From Actinocrinis puniceicyclus (GTDB lineage Bacteria > Actinomycetota > Actinomycetes > Streptomycetales > Catenulisporaceae): a stretch of 52,887 nt of DNA. The stretch is from contig NZ_JAGSXH010000033.1 in NCBI RefSeq assembly GCF_018283645.1, forward strand, positions 1-52,887, in the 5' to 3' direction. The notes under the pieces were generated by a model. That model did not search any database, was not told the DNA's origin, and worked only from the letters and a program-made list of their open reading frames with translations. The number at the start of each line of letters is the position of its first letter. Positions within the stretch are counted from its first letter, which is position 1. Of the stretch, positions 35,818 to 46,093 are shown piece by piece. The position numbers and the translations under genes were made by a program.

Positions 35818-36825
35818 TCAGCTTCGCCCGCGCGGCCCAGTCGCTTCGGTCGCCCGATCGCCCCGATCGCTTCGCCCTGCGTCATCGTCGGCCGGCCGCA
35901 ATTCACGCAGCAGCGCCCGCACACCGTCGCGGTAGGTCGGCACCATCGGCCGCCAGCCGAGCTGCGCTTTCGCCTTGGCGTTGGACAGGCGCAGCGATTG
36001 CCGCGTCATCAGCACTCCGCCGTACGGCGCGGCCAGCCGCAGCAGCGCGCCGGGCAAGCGCAGCGGCCTGGGCAGGCCGAACGCCGCAGCGACCGCGTCC
36101 ACCATCACGCCCCACCGCACCGGTTCGTCGTCGACGATGTTGTAGACCTGCCCGGGTTCTGACCTGTCGAGCGCCGCGACCGTTGCGGCGGCTGCGTCGT
36201 CGATATACACGAAGGACGCGTACGAACCGCCGCCGCGCGGCACGGGCATCTGGCGCTTGCGCAGGCTCTCAAGCATGCCGGCGACGCTGGCCGGGCCGTA
36301 GAAACCGCCGTACCGCAGCACGATCCCCTCGACTCCCGGCGCGCCGAGCACCTGCTGCTCGGTGGAGCGCATCGCCTGCCAGGAGGGTTCGAGCCTGCCG
36401 CCTGCGGCCGGGGCGAACGCGTCCTGTTCGGTCAGCAGCCTGCTGCCGTCGTGCAGGCCGTAACCGCCGAAGAAGGACTGCGTCAGGAAGCGCCGCGCGC
36501 CGACCTCAGCGGCGGCGGCCAGCAGGTTCGCCGTACCCTCCACCCGCAGCCGGTTGGTCACCTCCAGGTCGCGCGGGCGCAGCGGCATTTTCTTGAGTGA
36601 TGTCAACTGATGGATGACGGCGTCCGCGCGGACGCCACGCAGCGCGCGCAGCAGGCCGTCGCGGTCGAGCGCGTCGGCGATGACGCTCGACGCGCCGAGG
36701 TCCCACAGCAGCCCCGCTCCCGCCTCGGTGCGCGTGATGCCGACGACTTCGTGCCCGGCCGCGGCCAGGCGGCGCACCAGCGGCACGCCGAGAGTTCCGG
36801 TCGCCCCGGCGAGCAGTACCTTCAT
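35818..36825 (-). CDS. NAD-dependent epimerase/dehydratase (extended SDR)
   Basis: The 335-residue protein opens with the Rossmann motif LLAGATGTLGVPLVRRL (Gly-rich loop about 7-13). It has the NAD-binding VIHQLTSLKK segment and a catalytic region around FFGGYGLHD. Its later RYGGFYGP and SFVYIDDAAAATVAALD are typical of NAD(P)-binding extended SDR proteins acting on nucleotide sugars or related substrates. The canonical YxxxK is not clear, so the activity may be atypical. The C-terminus is charged and low complexity (DDDAGRSDRGDRATEATG). Start ATG 36825. Two inverted repeats lie 10-78 bases upstream. Confidence 0.83.
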   Translation of the reverse strand: MKVLLAGATGTLGVPLVRRLAAAGHEVVGITRTEAGAGLLWDLGASSVIADALDRDGLLRALRGVRADAVIHQLTSLKKMPLRPRDLEVTNRLRVEGTANLLAAAAEVGARRFLTQSFFGGYGLHDGSRLLTEQDAFAPAAGGRLEPSWQAMRSTEQQVLGAPGVEGIVLRYGGFYGPASVAGMLESLRKRQMPVPRGGGSYASFVYIDDAAAATVAALDRSEPGQVYNIVDDEPVRWGVMVDAVAAAFGLPRPLRLPGALLRLAAPYGGVLMTRQSLRLSNAKAKAQLGWRPMVPTYRDGVRALLRELRPADDDAGRSDRGDRATEATGPRGRS

Positions 36826-36834
36826 GATCCGCTC

Positions 36835-36869
36835 CCTCGTCTTCTCGGTGGTTCATGACGAAGACGAGG
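36835..36869. promoter_or_regulatory. Inverted repeat upstream of the SDR gene
   Basis: CCTCGTCTTC (36835-36844) and GAAGACGAGG (36860-36869) are perfect 10-base arms with a 15-base spacer. They begin 10 bases before the SDR start codon on the minus strand. The repeat could be an operator or a 5'-UTR hairpin that masks the ribosome-binding site. Confidence 0.5.
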
Positions 36870-36882
36870 CGGCACGCCGGAA

Positions 36883-36903
36883 TGTGACGTGGCCTGCGTC
36901 ACA
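36883..36903. promoter_or_regulatory. TGTGACG-N7-CGTCACA inverted repeat
   Basis: Perfect 7-base arms with a 7-base spacer lie 58-78 bases upstream of the SDR gene and next to the stop of the membrane-protein gene. The arms resemble halves of a CRP-type site, but the spacing is too wide for CRP; a TetR- or GntR-type dimer fits better (inference). Confidence 0.5.
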
Positions 36904-36906
36904 CCC

Positions 36907-37464
36907 TCAGCGCTGGTCGGGTTCCCGGGCGATCCCGAACAGCGGCAGCTTGAACACGGAAGGCGGCGGCTCGTCGATACCGAGCCGCGCGTACGCCTGG
37001 CGCGCGGTCAGCGAGATCATTCTCAGTGCTCTGCTGAGGAAGAACACCGCGAGCGGCAGTTCGATCAGCACCGCGGAGGCCACCGACCACCACACTCCGG
37101 CCGTGCCGAGGTCGAGCGTCACGTCGAACCACGCGTCACACACCAGCAGGGTCGCGGTCACGATGGCGCCCGGGATCACCGCCTGCCGACCGCGCCAACC
37201 CAGATACACGGTCGCCCCCAGGGCCAGCAGCAGCAGGCCGTCGAACCCGGTCCAGGTGAGCCGCCAGTGGTTCGCACGGTGCTGGTCGGGCAGGCTCAGC
37301 CCCAGGAACACGGTCCACGGCACCAATACCGCGACACACGTCAGCACGAGCCTCAGCCCGCGCCTGCGCTGACGGCGGACGTATTCGGCACTGAGCGGCA
37401 ACCCGTCGCGCTCGGACGCGCTGGGCCACAGTGGTGGAGTTGAACGGTCCGCCCAGCGCCGCAT
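36907..37464 (-). CDS. Hypothetical membrane protein
   Basis: The 185-residue protein has about four hydrophobic segments: LVLTCVAVLVPWTVFLGLSL (about 39-58), GFDGLLLLALGATVYLGW, VIPGAIVTATLLVCDAWFDVTLD, and WWSVASAVLIELPLAVFFLSRAL. A basic N-terminus (YVRRQRRRGLR) is presumably cytoplasmic. No family recognised beyond generic actinobacterial membrane proteins. Start ATG 37464; the D-2-hydroxyacid dehydrogenase stop is 45 bases upstream on the same strand. Confidence 0.7.
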   Translation of the reverse strand: MRRWADRSTPPLWPSASERDGLPLSAEYVRRQRRRGLRLVLTCVAVLVPWTVFLGLSLPDQHRANHWRLTWTGFDGLLLLALGATVYLGWRGRQAVIPGAIVTATLLVCDAWFDVTLDLGTAGVWWSVASAVLIELPLAVFFLSRALRMISLTARQAYARLGIDEPPPSVFKLPLFGIAREPDQR

Positions 37465-37509
37465 CGCGCTCCTCCCGCCTGCCCCGGCCGCCGGCGTGGC
37501 GACCGCGGG

Positions 37510-38457
37510 TCAGTAGTCCCCGGCAACGACGTTACGCAGCGTCTCACCGCGCGCCCAGCTGATCAGGTTCTCCCGGACGACGGCGAACGCCCGCTCGCGG
37601 TTCTCCGGGACGAGCGAGCCGATGTGCGGGGTGATGAAGACGCCCGGCGCGGACCACAGCGCGTGCCCGTCCGGCAGCGGCTCGGGGTCGGTGACGTCCA
37701 GATACGCCCGAACCTTGCCGCGCTCGGCGGCGGCGATCAGTGCCTCGGTGTCCGCGACCAGCCCGCGCGCGCCGTTGACCAGCAACGCGCCGGGCTTCAT
37801 CAGGGTCAGGAACTCCTCGTCGATCAAGCCCTGGGTCTGCGCGGTCAGCGGCGTGAGCACGACGACGATGTCCGCGCCCGGCAGTAGGACCGAAAGTTCG
37901 CTGATCCCGTCCACGCCCTCACGCGGGCGCCGGGCGACCCTGCGCACTTCGACTCCGAAAGGCAGCAGGTACTTCTCAAGGCACTGCGCGATGGAGCCGT
38001 ATCCGACGAACAGTACCCGCGACCCGCCGAGCACGCGCACCTGGCGCGGCTCCCATCGGCCGCGCGCCTGTGCGGCCGCGTGGTGCGGGATCTCCTTGTA
38101 GACGGCCAGGATCCCGGCGAGCATGAGCTCCGCCATCAGATCGTCGTACGCGCCCCGCACGCTGCACAGGGTGACCTCGGCGGGGATCAGGTCGACTATC
38201 CAGTCCACGCCGGAGGTCAGCGCCTGGACCAGGTCGAGCCGGCTCGCGGATGCGATCAATGTCTTGAGATCGTATCCGTCGTCGGCCTGGTTGCGCACCA
38301 GCGGCGGGATGAGCACCCGCACCTCAGCGAGCCGCTGGTCGGCGAGCGGGTCGGCCGGGATCTCGACGATCTCCAGCTGTGCGCGCGCGTCCCGCGGCAG
38401 ATCGTTCAAGTCCGCGAGGGTACCGGGCGCCGTCCACACCAACCTGCGCTCATCCAC
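37510..38457 (-). CDS. D-isomer specific 2-hydroxyacid dehydrogenase
   Basis: The 315-residue protein has the NAD-binding Rossmann segment RVLFVGYGSIAQCLEKYL (about 147-164). The catalytic Arg is in VNGARGLVAD, the Glu in DVTDPEPLP, and the His in FITPHIGSLVPENR. These enzymes reduce 2-oxo acids to D-2-hydroxy acids; substrate is not evident (glyoxylate/hydroxypyruvate-like). Start is GTG 38457. Immediately upstream is a triple CCTAGG array that may control it. Confidence 0.9.
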   Translation of the reverse strand: MDERRLVWTAPGTLADLNDLPRDARAQLEIVEIPADPLADQRLAEVRVLIPPLVRNQADDGYDLKTLIASASRLDLVQALTSGVDWIVDLIPAEVTLCSVRGAYDDLMAELMLAGILAVYKEIPHHAAAQARGRWEPRQVRVLGGSRVLFVGYGSIAQCLEKYLLPFGVEVRRVARRPREGVDGISELSVLLPGADIVVVLTPLTAQTQGLIDEEFLTLMKPGALLVNGARGLVADTEALIAAAERGKVRAYLDVTDPEPLPDGHALWSAPGVFITPHIGSLVPENRERAFAVVRENLISWARGETLRNVVAGDY

Positions 38458-38465
38458 GTCCCCAT

Positions 38466-38493
38466 CCTAGGCCTGACCTAGGCCTGGCCTAGG
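38466..38493. repeat. Three CCTAGG palindromes at 11-base spacing
   Basis: CCTAGG occurs at 38466-38471, 38477-38482 and 38488-38493, with CCTG between copies. The 11-base period puts every palindrome on the same face of the helix. The array begins 9 bases before the dehydrogenase start codon and lies between it and the Eis-like gene. This short AT-containing hexamer is uncommon in such GC-rich DNA, so a triple array suggests a protein-binding site. Confidence 0.55.
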
Positions 38494-38548
38494 TGCCCTG
38501 GCGGCTCTGCCAACGCGCGCGGCCGTCCGATCACGCGGCCGGGCCGCA

Positions 38549-39778
38549 TCAGTAGCCGACCGGGGACCACGGCGCGATCGCGGTCTGGAACATGGCGGAC
38601 AGTCGCGCCACCGCGCCCGCGTTGTGCTCGTCGATCATGCCGAGCGCGGCGAACCGGCCGGCCGTGAAGCCGCCGAGGTAGATCGCGGCGAGCACCGCGG
38701 CCGGCAGCGTGACATCAGCGGACTCGCCGGTGGCGGTGCAGGTCGCGCCGTCCGGGCCGCCGTCGAGGGCGAAAGTGCCGTCGGCGTATCCGTCCTTGTC
38801 CACGACCCGTAGCACGATCCGCCCGGGTACCTCGTAGCGGCGCGCGGCCAGCGCGGCGGGAGCGTCGAGCACTCGGATCCACTCGCCGTCCGCCTGGTTG
38901 TCGGCCCAGGCGACGCGCCGGTTCACCAGCAGCTCACGCCACAACTCGTCCTCGCGGCGCATCACCGGCGCGCGCACTTCGCTCACCCAGTCGTGGTCGG
39001 CCAGGTACTTCCACAACCGGGCCTCGTACTCGACGGTCAACGCGAACAGGTCCCTCGCCTCGACGACGTTGTCGGGACGGTCGTGCGTCCATCGCTCCTC
39101 GTCGAACTTGTAACGCATATAGCCGACGACGTGACCGTCCCTGTCGCGGCACAGCGCGTAGAGGTCGTGTTTCGGCACGGAACCGCCCTCACGCGGCACC
39201 AGGCCGAGATGGCGTTCCCACAGCTCGCGGGGACGGCTGACCGCACCGGGAGTGAGAGCGCGTAACCGATCGTAGAGCTTGAAGCCTTCCTCGCAGACGG
39301 TCTCCGCGTCGACGAGTTCGACCGAACCGGGTAGTTCACGCGCGAATGTCGCGGCACGCGCGTCAAGGTGCCAATTGGCCGTGGTCGTGGCGGCCCCGAA
39401 GCCGAAGCGGCCGTAGATCGGGTACTCGGCCGCGTAGAGCCCGGCGAGAGGTTCGCCGCGCTCCTTCGACGCACTCAGCGCGCCGGCCAGCATCCGGGAG
39501 AGCAGACCGTTGCGGCGGTGCGTCGGGGCGACGGTGACGGCGCTGATTCCGGCGAGCGGCACAAAGGCGCCGCCGGGGACGGTCAGTTCCATCTCGATCG
39601 AGCGCAGCGTGCCGACCGGCTTTCCCGCGTCGAACGCCCCCCAGCAGCGATCCAGGTCGAACCAGCGACGCCGGCGTGGCCCGTCGCCGCGGTTCTGCGG
39701 CGTCAAGAAACCGATGTCGATCGCGTCGCTCCACGCATCGAACTCCTCATCGTTGACCTTGCGCACGTCAAACGTCAT
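38549..39778 (-). CDS. Eis-like GNAT acetyltransferase with sterol-carrier-type C-terminal domain
   Basis: The 409-residue protein resembles the Eis family: an N-terminal GNAT domain with the acetyl-CoA loop ISAVTVAPTHRRNGLLSRML (about 78-97) and AAEYPIYGRFGFGAAT with the conserved Tyr. A second, degenerate GNAT domain and an SCP2-like C-terminal domain follow, ending in SPVGY; in Eis the terminal carboxylate serves in catalysis. Eis enzymes acetylate aminoglycosides or other amines at several positions. The physiological substrate here is unknown, and aminoglycoside resistance should not be assumed. Start ATG 39778. Confidence 0.87.
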   Translation of the reverse strand: MTFDVRKVNDEEFDAWSDAIDIGFLTPQNRGDGPRRRRWFDLDRCWGAFDAGKPVGTLRSIEMELTVPGGAFVPLAGISAVTVAPTHRRNGLLSRMLAGALSASKERGEPLAGLYAAEYPIYGRFGFGAATTTANWHLDARAATFARELPGSVELVDAETVCEEGFKLYDRLRALTPGAVSRPRELWERHLGLVPREGGSVPKHDLYALCRDRDGHVVGYMRYKFDEERWTHDRPDNVVEARDLFALTVEYEARLWKYLADHDWVSEVRAPVMRREDELWRELLVNRRVAWADNQADGEWIRVLDAPAALAARRYEVPGRIVLRVVDKDGYADGTFALDGGPDGATCTATGESADVTLPAAVLAAIYLGGFTAGRFAALGMIDEHNAGAVARLSAMFQTAIAPWSPVGY

Positions 39779-39819
39779 GAGCGCAACGTATCCCCGGCTG
39801 TGGCGATCCGCGAATGGAT

Positions 39820-41013
39820 TTACGCGGGCCGCAGTGCCCGTGCCGAGAGCGCGATGCCCGAGGTGACCACGGCGGTGACCCAGAACGCGAAGGGCAGTGA
39901 CACCGCTGATCCCAGCGCCCCGACCGAGGGACCGGCGACGAGTCCGGCCGCGTACATGATCGTGGTGATCCCGGCGACCGCCGACTCGGCGTTACCGCCC
40001 AGCCGCCCGGTAGCGGCGATGGCCAGCGGCACCGAGGTCGCGATACCGAGCCCGACTGCCGCGAAGCCGAGCATGCCGAGCGCAGGACTGTGCGCGAGCG
40101 CGACCATGCACATGCCCGCGACGGCCACCGCCCCGCCGATCCGCACGGTGAGCACCGCGCCGAGCCGCCGGGCGACCGCGTCACCTGTCAACCGGCCGAG
40201 CGCCAGAGTCACCGAGAAGCCGGTCAGGCTGTAGGCGCCGAGCGCGGCGGTGGTGTGAGTGACGTCCGTGAGGTAGACCGCGCACCAGCTTCTCGCCGCC
40301 CCCTCGGCGAAGATTCCGCAGAACCCGACGACGCCGACGAACAGGATCGCCTTGGACGGCAGTGCGTAATGCGGCGCGGCCACCTCCGGCGACGCCGGGT
40401 CGTTCGGCGGCAGGAGAGCGCAGGAGGCGACACCCAGCACGGCGAACGCCGCCGCGGTGGCCGCGAACTCGGCCGGGGCGCCGATCCCGGCCGCGGCAGC
40501 CAGGCCGCCGAGCACCGAACCCGCGATCATGCCGACCGCCCAGAGCCCGTGGAAGCCAGACATGATCGACCTGCCCGCGCGCGACTCGACCCGCACCGCG
40601 TGCCCGTTCATCGCCACATCCGCGCAGCCCGCCGTGGCTCCGAAGACGAACAGCACCGCGGCCAGCGACCAGGCGCCGGGCATGAGCGCGGGCACCGCCA
40701 ACGACGCGCAATACAGCGCGATCAGGATGCGCATACCCGTCTTGGCGCCGAAGCGATGGACGACGCGGGCCGTCGCCGGCATCGCGGCCAGCGCTCCGGC
40801 CGTCTCCGTGATCAGCGCCGCCCCGAGCACGCCGGGACTGGCGTGGATGTGCGATTGGATCCAGGGCACACGGGCCGCGAAGGTACCCGAGATGACGCCG
40901 TGCACCGCGAAGATCAGGTTCACCGCCACCCTGCCGTGCCGCGCCCCGGCGAGCGGACGCACAGGCGGGAGCGCGACCGCCGGCTGCGCGCCCAGATCGC
41001 CCCCGACGCTCAA
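39820..41013 (-). CDS. MFS transporter
   Basis: The 397-residue protein has about 12 membrane helices, with GTFAARVPWIQSHIHASPGVLG near the start, a pattern seen in fucose-permease-like/YbjJ-type MFS proteins. GCADVAMNGHAVRVESRAGRSIMSGFHGLWAVG in the middle is typical of that subgroup. Substrate unknown. The listed start is TTG 41013 with a G-rich stretch just upstream; a start a few codons downstream is possible because residues 1-25 are poorly conserved in type. It converges on nothing and is preceded by an AT-richer promoter region. Confidence 0.85.
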   Translation of the reverse strand: MSVGGDLGAQPAVALPPVRPLAGARHGRVAVNLIFAVHGVISGTFAARVPWIQSHIHASPGVLGAALITETAGALAAMPATARVVHRFGAKTGMRILIALYCASLAVPALMPGAWSLAAVLFVFGATAGCADVAMNGHAVRVESRAGRSIMSGFHGLWAVGMIAGSVLGGLAAAAGIGAPAEFAATAAAFAVLGVASCALLPPNDPASPEVAAPHYALPSKAILFVGVVGFCGIFAEGAARSWCAVYLTDVTHTTAALGAYSLTGFSVTLALGRLTGDAVARRLGAVLTVRIGGAVAVAGMCMVALAHSPALGMLGFAAVGLGIATSVPLAIAATGRLGGNAESAVAGITTIMYAAGLVAGPSVGALGSAVSLPFAFWVTAVVTSGIALSARALRPA

Positions 41014-41064
41014 GATCCACCCCCGCTGCGTGGCTACGGAAACTCGACGCGGCCACAGTAACAG

Positions 41065-41077
41065 TTAGGTTCCCTAA
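41065..41077. promoter_or_regulatory. TTAGG-N3-CCTAA inverted repeat upstream of the MFS gene
   Basis: A perfect 5-base inverted repeat sits in the only AT-rich patch of the region (TTCCCTAAAATATAG), 52-64 bases upstream of the MFS start. It matches only the left half of an IdeR/DtxR box, so iron control is not supported. It may be a local operator or part of the promoter. Confidence 0.35.
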
Positions 41078-41105
41078 AATATAGCCGCCGACAGCCGGTA
41101 CACAC

Positions 41106-41123
41106 CATCGAAGCGCTTCGATG
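41106..41123. promoter_or_regulatory. 18-base perfect palindrome
   Basis: CATCGAAGCGCTTCGATG is fully self-complementary, well beyond chance for one site, and lies 93-110 bases upstream of the MFS start. Its end overlaps the possible ATG of the small Gly/Lys-repeat frame at 41121. A LacI-type regulator would bind such a site (sites centred on GCGC/CGCG with GAA flanks are typical), but no LacI gene is near. Confidence 0.5.
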
Positions 41124-41387
41124 CTTGAACACCCACGCGAACTGGCGTTGCTCAACGGCAGCGGCATCGAGGTCATGATCCGGACCGGCACGAGCGGCAC
41201 GAGCGGCAAGGGCGGCAAGGGCGGCAAGGGCGGAAAGCCGGTCTACTCATTCGAGCGCACCGGCAACGAGACCTCAGGCTCGATGAACATCCTCGGCCTG
41301 ATGAAGTGGGAACGGCACGCGGGAGGACGTCACCGTCACCCGTCTACACGGCGTCCGCGGGCTGACACGACGTCAGCACCGCTGTAG
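41121..41387 (+). CDS. Small Gly/Ser/Lys-repeat protein or gene fragment
   Basis: This 88-codon frame has good third-position GC from the start to about residue 65. It contains GTSGTSGKGGKGGKGGKPVY (about 23-42), then SFERTGNETSGSMNILGLMKWERHAGG. The tail overlaps the convergent GtrA gene by 44 bases and is probably not authentic, hinting at a truncated or frameshifted gene. Not recognised. The direct repeat of GGCAAG in the DNA is prone to slippage. Confidence 0.4.
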   Translation: MLEHPRELALLNGSGIEVMIRTGTSGTSGKGGKGGKGGKPVYSFERTGNETSGSMNILGLMKWERHAGGRHRHPSTRRPRADTTSAPL

Positions 41388-41868
41388 CCGGCTCCTCGTC
41401 CGGGCGCGCCGCCGCCGGGTCGGCCGCGTAATCAAGCGCCCGGGCCTCCGGGAACACCCACCTGTGCATCGCCCAGAACCGGAACACGGTACCGAGTCCC
41501 TGCCCGACGATGAACTGCGCGACGTTCGCGGCGAGCAGCGAGGTGTAACCGAGGACGTACTCGTTGAAAGCCACGCACGCCGCCGTGATCAGCATGCCGA
41601 CGCCCGAGACCAGCAGGTACAGGACGACCTCCGCGGCGGACTGGCGGCGGTCGCGGCGCCGGAACACCCAGAACCGGTTGCCGAGATACCCGACCACCGT
41701 GCCGAGCGTCGTGCCCGCGACCGACCCGTACACCTTCGGCGCGTGGAAGACACCGATCACGAGGTTGAACGTCGCGATGTCGCAGGTGACTCCGACGACG
41801 CCGACCATGCTGAAACCGACCATCTCCCGCCACAACCGACGGACGATGCCGACCGCCCAACGCCGCAT
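41344..41868 (-). CDS. GtrA-family membrane protein
   Basis: The 174-residue protein has four hydrophobic segments: FSMVGVVGVTCDIATFNLVIGVF, VAGTTLGTVVGYLGNRFWVF, VLYLLVSGVGMLITAACVAF and AQFIVGQGLGTVFRFWAMHRWVF. The YLGNRFWVFRRR and FRFWAMHRWVF motifs are the family's hallmark. GtrA proteins are linked to flipping or handling of lipid-linked sugars for cell-surface polysaccharides. I prefer ATG 41868, which has GGGGGA eight bases upstream, over an in-frame TTG at 41889. Convergent with the small repeat frame. Confidence 0.88.
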   Translation of the reverse strand: MRRWAVGIVRRLWREMVGFSMVGVVGVTCDIATFNLVIGVFHAPKVYGSVAGTTLGTVVGYLGNRFWVFRRRDRRQSAAEVVLYLLVSGVGMLITAACVAFNEYVLGYTSLLAANVAQFIVGQGLGTVFRFWAMHRWVFPEARALDYAADPAAARPDEEPATAVLTSCQPADAV

Positions 41869-41930
41869 GTGCTTCGTCCCCCAACTCAAGTCGTACGGGG
41901 CCCTCTGTCACCGCGCCCGCCGCGGTTACC

Positions 41931-41963
41931 CCACACTCGCATCCATATACGCGTCCAGTGTGG
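41931..41963. promoter_or_regulatory. Inverted repeat upstream of gtrA-like gene
   Basis: CCACACT (41931-41937) and AGTGTGG (41957-41963) flank a 19-base AT-containing spacer, 63-95 bases upstream of the gtrA-like start. It may be an operator or hairpin. Significance is modest. Confidence 0.3.
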
Positions 41964-42034
41964 CGTACAGCAGGTTTCCAGGCGTCATTCTGAGGTATGA
42001 AGGTGCATCGGCCGGCCGCGCCGGACGGCAGCGC

Positions 42035-42059
42035 AAGGTGACCTGGACAAGGTGACCTG
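42035..42059. repeat. Direct repeat of AAGGTGACCTG
   Basis: Two identical 11-base copies (42035-42045 and 42049-42059) lie 14 bases apart. Each contains the imperfect palindrome AGGT-G-ACCT. They are between the aspS stop and the gtrA-like gene and could be tandem operator sites for the latter. The rest of 41890-42094 has no gene. Confidence 0.5.
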
Positions 42060-42094
42060 ACGCGCAGTCAGCTTGCGCCGCCGCGTGCTCGCGG

Positions 42095-43908
<1,814 letters not shown>

Positions 43909-43912
<4 letters not shown>

Positions 43913-45171
43913 GACAACTTCTCCTTGATCGTCGAAACGAGCCGGTCGATCGGAACGGGGACCTGCTCCCCGCTCTCCAAATCCTTGAGTTGCACCACGT
44001 CGGCGGACAGATCCCGCTCACCCGCCACGACCGCGTACCGCGCGCCGGAGCGGTCAGCGGCCTTCATCGCTCCCTTGAGGCCCTTGCCGCCGAACGCGAA
44101 ATCGGCGCTGACGCCGGCTCGGCGCAGCTTCTGCACCAGGCCGAAGAGCAGGTGCCGGGCGGCCTCGCCCAGCGGCACCGCGAACACGTCGACGCCGCGC
44201 CCGGAGCCCGGGACGGCGACGCCCTCCGCCTCCAGCGCGAGAACCGTGCGGTCCACCCCCAGCGCCCAACCGACCGAGGGCAGCGGCGGGCCGCCGAGCT
44301 CCTGCGACAGCCCGTCGTACCGGCCGCCGCCACCGATCGCCGACTGCGCGCCGAGGCCGTCGTGCACGAATTCGAATGTCGTGCGCGTGTAGTAGTCCAG
44401 GCCGCGCACCAGCCGCGGATCGTCTTCGAACGCGACGCCGCCGATCGACAGCAGCGACCTGACCTCCTCGTGGTACGCCTTGCAGGCGTCGCACAGGTAA
44501 TCGGCGATCACCGGCGCGTCCGTCAGCTGCGCGCGCACCTCGGGCCGCTTGTCGTCGAGCACCCGCAGCGGGTTGATGTCGATACGGGCGCGCGTGTCTT
44601 CGTCCAAGTCCAGCCCGCGCAGGAACTGCTGCAGGGCCGCGCGGTACACCGGCCTGCACTCGCTGTCGCCGAGCGTGTTGAGAAGCAGCCGGACCTGGCG
44701 CAACCCCAGATCGCGGAAAGCCTCGGCCGCCAACATGATGATCTCGACGTCGACCAGCGGGTCCTCGGAGCCCAGCGCCTCGGCGCCGACCTGCGAGAAG
44801 TGCCGGTAACGGCCCTTCTGCGGCCGCTCGTACCTGAAATACGAGCCCGAGTAGTACAGCTTCACCGGCAGCGCGCCCTTGTCGAGGTTGTGCTGCAACA
44901 CGGCGCGTACCACCGACGCGGTGCCCTCCGGGCGCAGCGTGAGTGAGTCCCCGCCGCGCGTGGTGAACGTGTACATCTCCTTGGTCACGATGTCGCTGGA
45001 CTCGCCGACGCCGCGCTTGAACAGCGCCGTGTCCTCGAACGCCGGGGTCTCGACGTAGCCGTATCCGGCGCGCCGCGCCACCGCGGACATCGCCTCGCGT
45101 ACCGCGAGGAACGTCGCCGACTTCGGCGGGATCAGGTCGAAAGTGCCCTTGGGGGCCTGGTAGGTGCTCAC
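43909..45171 (-). CDS. hisS: Histidyl-tRNA synthetase
   Basis: The 420-residue class II enzyme shows motif 1 around [23 protein letters not shown] and motif 2 [24 protein letters not shown]. The histidine-binding [13 protein letters not shown] follows, then motif 3 [15 protein letters not shown]...GVDRTVLAL. The anticodon-binding domain is C-terminal (about 325-420). Start is GTG 45171 ([16 protein letters not shown], the family's usual opening). It is 23 bases downstream of the MBL hydrolase gene on the same strand, an order conserved in actinobacteria. Confidence 0.97.
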
Positions 45172-45194
45172 TGCTGCGTTTACCCGTCTATCCG

Positions 45195-45920
45195 CTACAT
45201 GCCGGTTCGCGCGGTACCCGGGTCCCTGAGCCGGGTCAGGAACGGGTTCGACACGCGTTCACGGCCGATGGTCGTCTGTGGTCCGTGGCCGGGCAGCACG
45301 ATCGTGTCGTCCGGCAGCGGGAGCACGACGCGGGCGAGCGATTCGAGGATCGCCCGCGGATCACCCCCGGGCAGGTCGGTGCGTCCGATGGAGCCGGCGA
45401 ACAGCAGGTCCCCGCTGAACAACACGTCAGCCTCCTGCTCGGAGCCGTCCGGCGGGCCGCCGGCGCGGGGCACCCGGAAAGTCACCGACCCCCTGGTATG
45501 GCCCGGGGCGTGGCCGACGACGAAATCGACGCCGAGCAGGTCCTCCAAACCGAGCCGCTGACCGTCCTTCAGCTCCCGCACCTCGGAGGGCTCCGTGAAA
45601 GTTGCGCCGCCGAAGAAGGGCGAACCGGACGGCACGCCGATCGCCGCTCCCGGGTCGGAGAGCATGAAACGGTCCTCGGGGTGGATGAACGCCGGGACGT
45701 CGTGCGCGCCACAGACCGGAGCGACCGACCAGACGTGGTCGTAATGCCCGTGCGTGAGGATCACCGCCGCGGGCCTGAGCTTGTGCTCGCGCAACGTGTC
45801 ATCCAACTGCCGGACCGCATCCTGACCAGGATCGATCACGACGCAGCGCTCATTCGGCCCGGGCGCCACGACGAAGCAGTTGGCGCCGATCGGACCGGCG
45901 GGAAAGCCTGCGATGAGCAC
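45195..45920 (-). CDS. Metallo-beta-lactamase-fold hydrolase (glyoxalase II-like)
   Basis: The 241-residue protein has the zinc motif THGHYDHV (HxHxDH, about residues 56-63). Further ligands are in [31 protein letters not shown] (bridging Asp) and [14 protein letters not shown]. This is the glyoxalase II subgroup. It likely hydrolyses a thioester, possibly a mycothiol conjugate in actinobacteria (inference). Start GTG 45920. It is divergent from the cyclophilin gene, with 246 bases between, and precedes hisS. Confidence 0.9.
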   Translation of the reverse strand: MLIAGFPAGPIGANCFVVAPGPNERCVVIDPGQDAVRQLDDTLREHKLRPAAVILTHGHYDHVWSVAPVCGAHDVPAFIHPEDRFMLSDPGAAIGVPSGSPFFGGATFTEPSEVRELKDGQRLGLEDLLGVDFVVGHAPGHTRGSVTFRVPRAGGPPDGSEQEADVLFSGDLLFAGSIGRTDLPGGDPRAILESLARVVLPLPDDTIVLPGHGPQTTIGRERVSNPFLTRLRDPGTARTGM

Positions 45921-46026
45921 GTGCGTCCTGTTCTCGGCGTGTCCGGGCGGACTGTCGGGTGACCCGCGTGGTCAGCCAAGACTACCGGCGGCGCGCGTTC
46001 GATCGCGAACCGGTTAGCGCAGTGCG

Positions 46027-46054
46027 TTGCGTCTTCAGGACGTGCCCGTACACT
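46027..46054 (+). promoter_or_regulatory. Candidate promoter of the cyclophilin gene
   Basis: TTGCGT (46027-46032) and TACACT (46049-46054) are separated by 16 bases, a fair housekeeping-type promoter. It would start transcription near 46061, about 105 bases before the GTG start and just before the TGCGATCCG repeats. Confidence 0.45.
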
Positions 46055-46093
46055 TCACGCGGGCGCGAGCGACGCGGGCCGCGGCGTGGACGG

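Noticed and set aside
41065-41083. Iron box (IdeR/DtxR type) upstream of the MFS gene
   Set aside because: Only the left half TTAGGTT matches the 19-base consensus; the right half does not.
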